Program-made: the position numbers and the translations under genes | Shown: positions 6,998 through 9,156 of the stretch, one piece after another | How the letters are laid out: each line of letters begins with the position of its first letter | How positions within the stretch are numbered: the first letter of the stretch is position 1 | Notes under the pieces: generated by a model | Database searches by the model: none | The model's input: the letters and a program-made list of their open reading frames with translations, nothing else | Told to the model about the DNA's origin: nothing | Assembly (NCBI GenBank): GCA_002256535.1 | Contig: NMUJ01000061.1 | Coordinates: forward strand, 1 to 9,156 | Length of the DNA: 9,156 nucleotides | DNA from: Caldifarciminota bacterium 4484_18 | GTDB lineage: Bacteria; Hydrothermota; UBA3073; NMUJ01 | Direction of reading: 5' to 3'

Positions 6998-7465
6998 CTA
7001 CTTCAACTCGGTATCTGCACGTTTGAGCGCTTCTTTCTGAGTATGTTGATACTTTTTGATCTTATCCCTTAACCCGGTGTCTACCACACCTAACACCTTG
7101 ATTGCTGCTATAGCGGCGTTTTCGGGGTTGAGCACCACCATAGGGGTGACACCTGTCGGCATACGTAGTATTGAGAATATGTCGACGGTTGCAAACTTAT
7201 CGCTTGGTGGTGGACATGCAATCACCGGTTGTGTGGTGTTGGCATCAACGAGCCCACTCAATGCATCGCTTTTACCTGCGACAGTGATATACACAACGTT
7301 TGCATGTTCGTACTCTCGTAGTATATCTAATACCTGCTCGGGTGTCTTATGTGCAGACGCTACACGTAGTGTACATTCGACACCAAACTCACGTACCTTA
7401 TTGGCTATCTTATCAGCATGGGGTAGGTCCTTTTTCGATCCCATGATGATAACTATTTTACCCAT
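6998..7465 (-). CDS. purE: Phosphoribosylaminoimidazole (AIR) carboxylase, class II PurE type
   Basis: A 155-residue enzyme of de novo purine synthesis, intact. The N-terminal nucleotide-binding loop is IVIIMGSKKDLPHADKI (4-20). The segment RVASAHKTPEQV (34-45) has Lys where the common bacterial N5-CAIR mutases have Arg (AHRTP). AGKSDALSGLVDANTTQPVI (63-82), ACPPPSDKF (83-91) and LRMPTGV (100-106) also resemble class II enzymes (animal PAICS, Treponema PurE), which carboxylate AIR directly with CO2 and do not need PurK. That class assignment rests on these motifs and is an inference. The ATG at 7465 has no Shine-Dalgarno and sits 6 nt after a candidate -10 box, so a leaderless transcript is expected. 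The frame ends just before the promoter of the fumarase-lysA-lpxC group. Confidence 0.92.
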   Translation of the reverse strand: MGKIVIIMGSKKDLPHADKIANKVREFGVECTLRVASAHKTPEQVLDILREYEHANVVYITVAGKSDALSGLVDANTTQPVIACPPPSDKFATVDIFSILRMPTGVTPMVVLNPENAAIAAIKVLGVVDTGLRDKIKKYQHTQKEALKRADTELK

Positions 7466-7471
7466 TCATTT

Positions 7472-7498
7472 AAGTTATGTGATGGACATCACAGTCAA
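7472..7498 (-). promoter_or_regulatory. Putative purE promoter with leaderless geometry
   Basis: Minus strand TTGACT (7493-7498), 15 bp, TAACTT (7472-7477), 6 nt, ATG at 7465. The predicted transcription start is the A of the start codon. Confidence 0.5.
7478..7493. promoter_or_regulatory. Crp/Fnr-type palindrome filling the purE promoter spacer
   Basis: TGTGATG-GA-CATCACA is a perfect 7-2-7 inverted repeat and contains TGTGA-N6-TCACA, the classical Crp half-site arrangement. It occupies the whole 15-bp spacer between the -35 and -10 boxes, a position where a bound dimer would block RNA polymerase. Repressor operator is the inferred role; the protein is unknown. Confidence 0.6.
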
Positions 7499-7511
7499 CG
7501 TACAGGTATAG

Positions 7512-7570
7512 GGTGAAAGTCGAAAGGTCGATGCTGTAAGTTGGAATTTAGCAGAGTCGACTTTCTGACC
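7512..7570. repeat. Imperfect hairpin in the purE/glycosidase intergenic region
   Basis: GAAAGTCGA (7515-7523) pairs perfectly with TCGACTTTC (7557-7565). Past a 2-nt bulge GGT (7512-7514) pairs with ACC (7568-7570). Inside the loop TGCT (7532-7535) pairs with AGCA (7550-7553). The right arm can alternatively pair with AAAGGTCGA (7523-7531) with one bulge. It lies outside both predicted promoters. No T-run follows, so it does not look like an intrinsic terminator. Function unknown. Confidence 0.4.
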
Positions 7571-7596
7571 TAACCTTACGTCTAAACCATGATGGG

Positions 7597-7610
7597 GTAA
7601 ATGAATTTAC
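7597..7610. promoter_or_regulatory. Perfect 6-2-6 palindrome at the glycosidase promoter
   Basis: GTAAAT-GA-ATTTAC is a perfect inverted repeat overlapping the putative TTTACA -35 box (7606-7611). It has the same GA centre as the purE palindrome, but the arms differ, so it need not bind the same regulator. Confidence 0.4.
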
Positions 7611-7632
7611 ACAAACGCAATCTTGTTAACCT
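7606..7632 (+). promoter_or_regulatory. Weak putative promoter of the glycosidase-like gene
   Basis: TTTACA (7606-7611), 15 bp, TAACCT (7627-7632), 7 nt, ATG at 7640. The hexamers are poor; it is listed because its spacing and leaderless position match the other starts. Confidence 0.25.
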
Positions 7633-7639
7633 TTAAAAG

Positions 7640-9156
7640 ATGCGACTGAAAGACCTTTTCGTCATAGCTAACCTAACCGTGTTAACGGTTACGGTACAGG
7701 GAGTTAATAACTTAAATGATGCACTTGTGTGGACATTCGGAGGTGGCTTAGGTAGCGGTAGAGATACGCTTGTGACGCTTGCATTGTATTTTGAACCACA
7801 GTTCATGAAACGTGGGTGGTTCAAATACAGTGCTATACCATACAATAGATTTCCGGAAGTAAGTTGGGTCGCTGATACAGTCAACGCACATGGAGCGTTA
7901 CTTGAGGGTGGTGTCCAATGTGCTAACTTAGTACCCCATGCGGGGTGGCCGTGTGCACACCCGGAGGATGATGTGCCACCTTACTCTATACCTACTGCTA
8001 TTTATCATGACTTTACTACCCGCAATGCGGACGATACAATCTACTACATACCTAACATCACCGGTCATAGTGTGACAAGCCATGCCTCGATCGCAAACGA
8101 GAATTGGCTCACCTATTGCCTATGGTGGGCGTATGAACAGATAGATGCGGGTGCAAACGCGTTGGAGTTCGATGAGATAAGTGGTGCATACCGTTTCGGT
8201 ATGGATACCACTGTAGCATCGGAGGAGAATCCCAACGACGGGTATGATGATTATGCGTTAGGGACGGCAAACCTATGTACGAGGGTTTCGCTCGTCTGTA
8301 CTTCGGATGAAGTCAACCCTATGGTATGGTTTTATCCAACAGCTTCGGCAAGCACGAATTCGGATTCGGCACAAAATGCGTTCGACGGTAACCCATCCAC
8401 CGTATGGCATTCTGCTGTGGGTGACACACATTGGCTTGAAATAAACTTTGGGCGTCAACGTAGGGTTAAACAACTCTATTTGATGTTTCCAAGCTCACAT
8501 GTATTAACATATTTTCGCATCCGTTATTGGGATGGCACTTCGTGGCAGGATTTCACACCACCTATCTCAGTAAATGATAACAGTGACTCGATACGGTCGT
8601 TCCTTGTGGATATGGTTTGGACATCAAAGTTAAGGCTTGAATCCACCGATAGCATTGTATATGTGGCTGAGTTTCAGGCTTATGGATATGGGTTCAGGCA
8701 ATTTGTACTCGAGCGATTCTACATAGACTCGGGATGGACACCTACTGATACACGCTGGGAATCGCTGATGCTTGTGGAGCTATCCGATACCGGGCAATGT
8801 CCGGATGGCAACTATCGTAAGTACCTTAGATATCATGGTTGGACAAAGAACCCGTTTGGTGGTAAGCTTACGGTAGCGAATGCACTCAATCCACCAAATC
8901 CGTTCTTCCTTATATGGTTCCCGGGGAAATATTACAAGTTGCTGAGAATCTATTTTCGTGACGATCCGGAAATATTGGATCAGATAGAGCGGCTTCGTGA
9001 AGCTTCGTTCACCCAATTTCGTACCAAACAGCTGTTCTGGTATCAAATTGTTGACAGCGTACGTGCTTATGCGGCCTCGGTTGGCCGTAACATTTATATC
9101 TCTTACAATGGATCTTGGTATCGACCAGATTCTGTGGATTACTTCATAAGGAATCT
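7640..9156 (+). CDS. Secreted glycoside-hydrolase-like TIM-barrel protein with inserted discoidin (F5/8 type C) domain, 3' end outside the window
   Basis: The frame stays open for 505 codons to the window edge, the longest in the window. Residues 1-22 look like a signal peptide: MRLK, a hydrophobic stretch LFVIANLTVLTVTV, then QG. Residues 30-225 read as part of a (beta/alpha)8 barrel, with GANALEFDEISGAYRF (171-186) typical of a barrel strand ending in acidic catalytic residues. Residues about 232-349 are a discoidin-type domain: PTASASTNSDSAQNAFDG, NPSTVWHS, WLEINFGRQRRVKQLYLMF, RIRYWDGTSWQDF. Barrel-like sequence then resumes: GFRQFVLERFYI, QCPDGNYRKYLRYHGW, KNPFGG and NIYISYNGSW near the edge. 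The likely role is hydrolysis of a polysaccharide outside the cytoplasm; I cannot assign a GH family or substrate. ATG 7640 is the first possible start (in-frame TAA at 7634). No Shine-Dalgarno is visible, so a leaderless mRNA is possible. It diverges from purE. Confidence 0.75.
   Translation, partial: MRLKDLFVIANLTVLTVTVQGVNNLNDALVWTFGGGLGSGRDTLVTLALYFEPQFMKRGWFKYSAIPYNRFPEVSWVADTVNAHGALLEGGVQCANLVPHAGWPCAHPEDDVPPYSIPTAIYHDFTTRNADDTIYYIPNITGHSVTSHASIANENWLTYCLWWAYEQIDAGANALEFDEISGAYRFGMDTTVASEENPNDGYDDYALGTANLCTRVSLVCTSDEVNPMVWFYPTASASTNSDSAQNAFDGNPSTVWHSAVGDTHWLEINFGRQRRVKQLYLMFPSSHVLTYFRIRYWDGTSWQDFTPPISVNDNSDSIRSFLVDMVWTSKLRLESTDSIVYVAEFQAYGYGFRQFVLERFYIDSGWTPTDTRWESLMLVELSDTGQCPDGNYRKYLRYHGWTKNPFGGKLTVANALNPPNPFFLIWFPGKYYKLLRIYFRDDPEILDQIERLREASFTQFRTKQLFWYQIVDSVRAYAASVGRNIYISYNGSWYRPDSVDYFIRN

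Noticed and set aside
7500..7600. Small self-cleaving ribozyme or purine riboswitch upstream of purE
   Set aside because: The hairpin region lacks the CTGANGA core of hammerhead ribozymes, and I see no purine aptamer three-way junction. The predicted purE promoter also lies downstream of it.
7633..7884. Minus-strand open frame of 83 residues
   Set aside because: It lies wholly opposite the glycosidase-like gene, has no recognisable domain, and its low-complexity composition is typical of an antisense shadow.

Overview
The window comes from a bacterium with an outer membrane: lpxC, the committed step of lipid A synthesis, is present. It also carries a sugar N-acetyltransferase of the surface-polysaccharide type, lysine and purine biosynthesis genes, and one perfect Shine-Dalgarno site (AAGGAGGTGAT). 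Base composition looks moderate, in the mid-40s % GC by eye. I cannot name the phylum; an uncultured diderm lineage seems likely, from gene content only. There are no tRNA or rRNA genes, CRISPR arrays, insertion sequences or phage genes.

Layout. 1-929 (minus): a cupin gene followed by an NlpC/P60 peptidase with SH3-like domains, which runs off the left edge. 1022-3388 (plus): a DUF58 gene overlapping a BatA-type membrane protein gene by ATGA. 3381-3989 (minus): an intact hexapeptide acetyltransferase, convergent with batA. 4165-4592 (plus): a small one-pass membrane protein of unknown function. 4631-7465 (minus): purE, a truncated fumarase beta subunit, lysA and lpxC, closely packed. 7640 to the right edge (plus): a large open frame for a secreted glycoside-hydrolase-like protein with a discoidin (F5/8 type C) domain inside the catalytic region. 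It has no stop in the window.

The most striking property is uneven gene integrity. Cupin, DUF58, acetyltransferase, purE and the glycosidase-like gene read through cleanly. The NlpC/P60 gene, batA, the small membrane protein gene, fumB, lysA and lpxC each show one or more internal losses (1 nt to perhaps 200 nt), usually with a frame change. lysA has three deletions plus a perfect 11-bp tandem duplication. The residues on either side of each break are still well conserved, so either the damage is very recent or the assembled sequence is wrong in these places.

A second pattern is a shared promoter shape. Six intergenic starts can be read as a TTGAC-like box, exactly 15 bp, then a TAnnnT box; a seventh has 16 bp. 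In four cases the start codon lies 6-8 nt after the -10 box, which predicts leaderless or nearly leaderless mRNAs. The acetyltransferase gene instead has a leader with a strong Shine-Dalgarno site. The purE promoter has a perfect 7-2-7 palindrome of Crp/Fnr half-site type filling its spacer.
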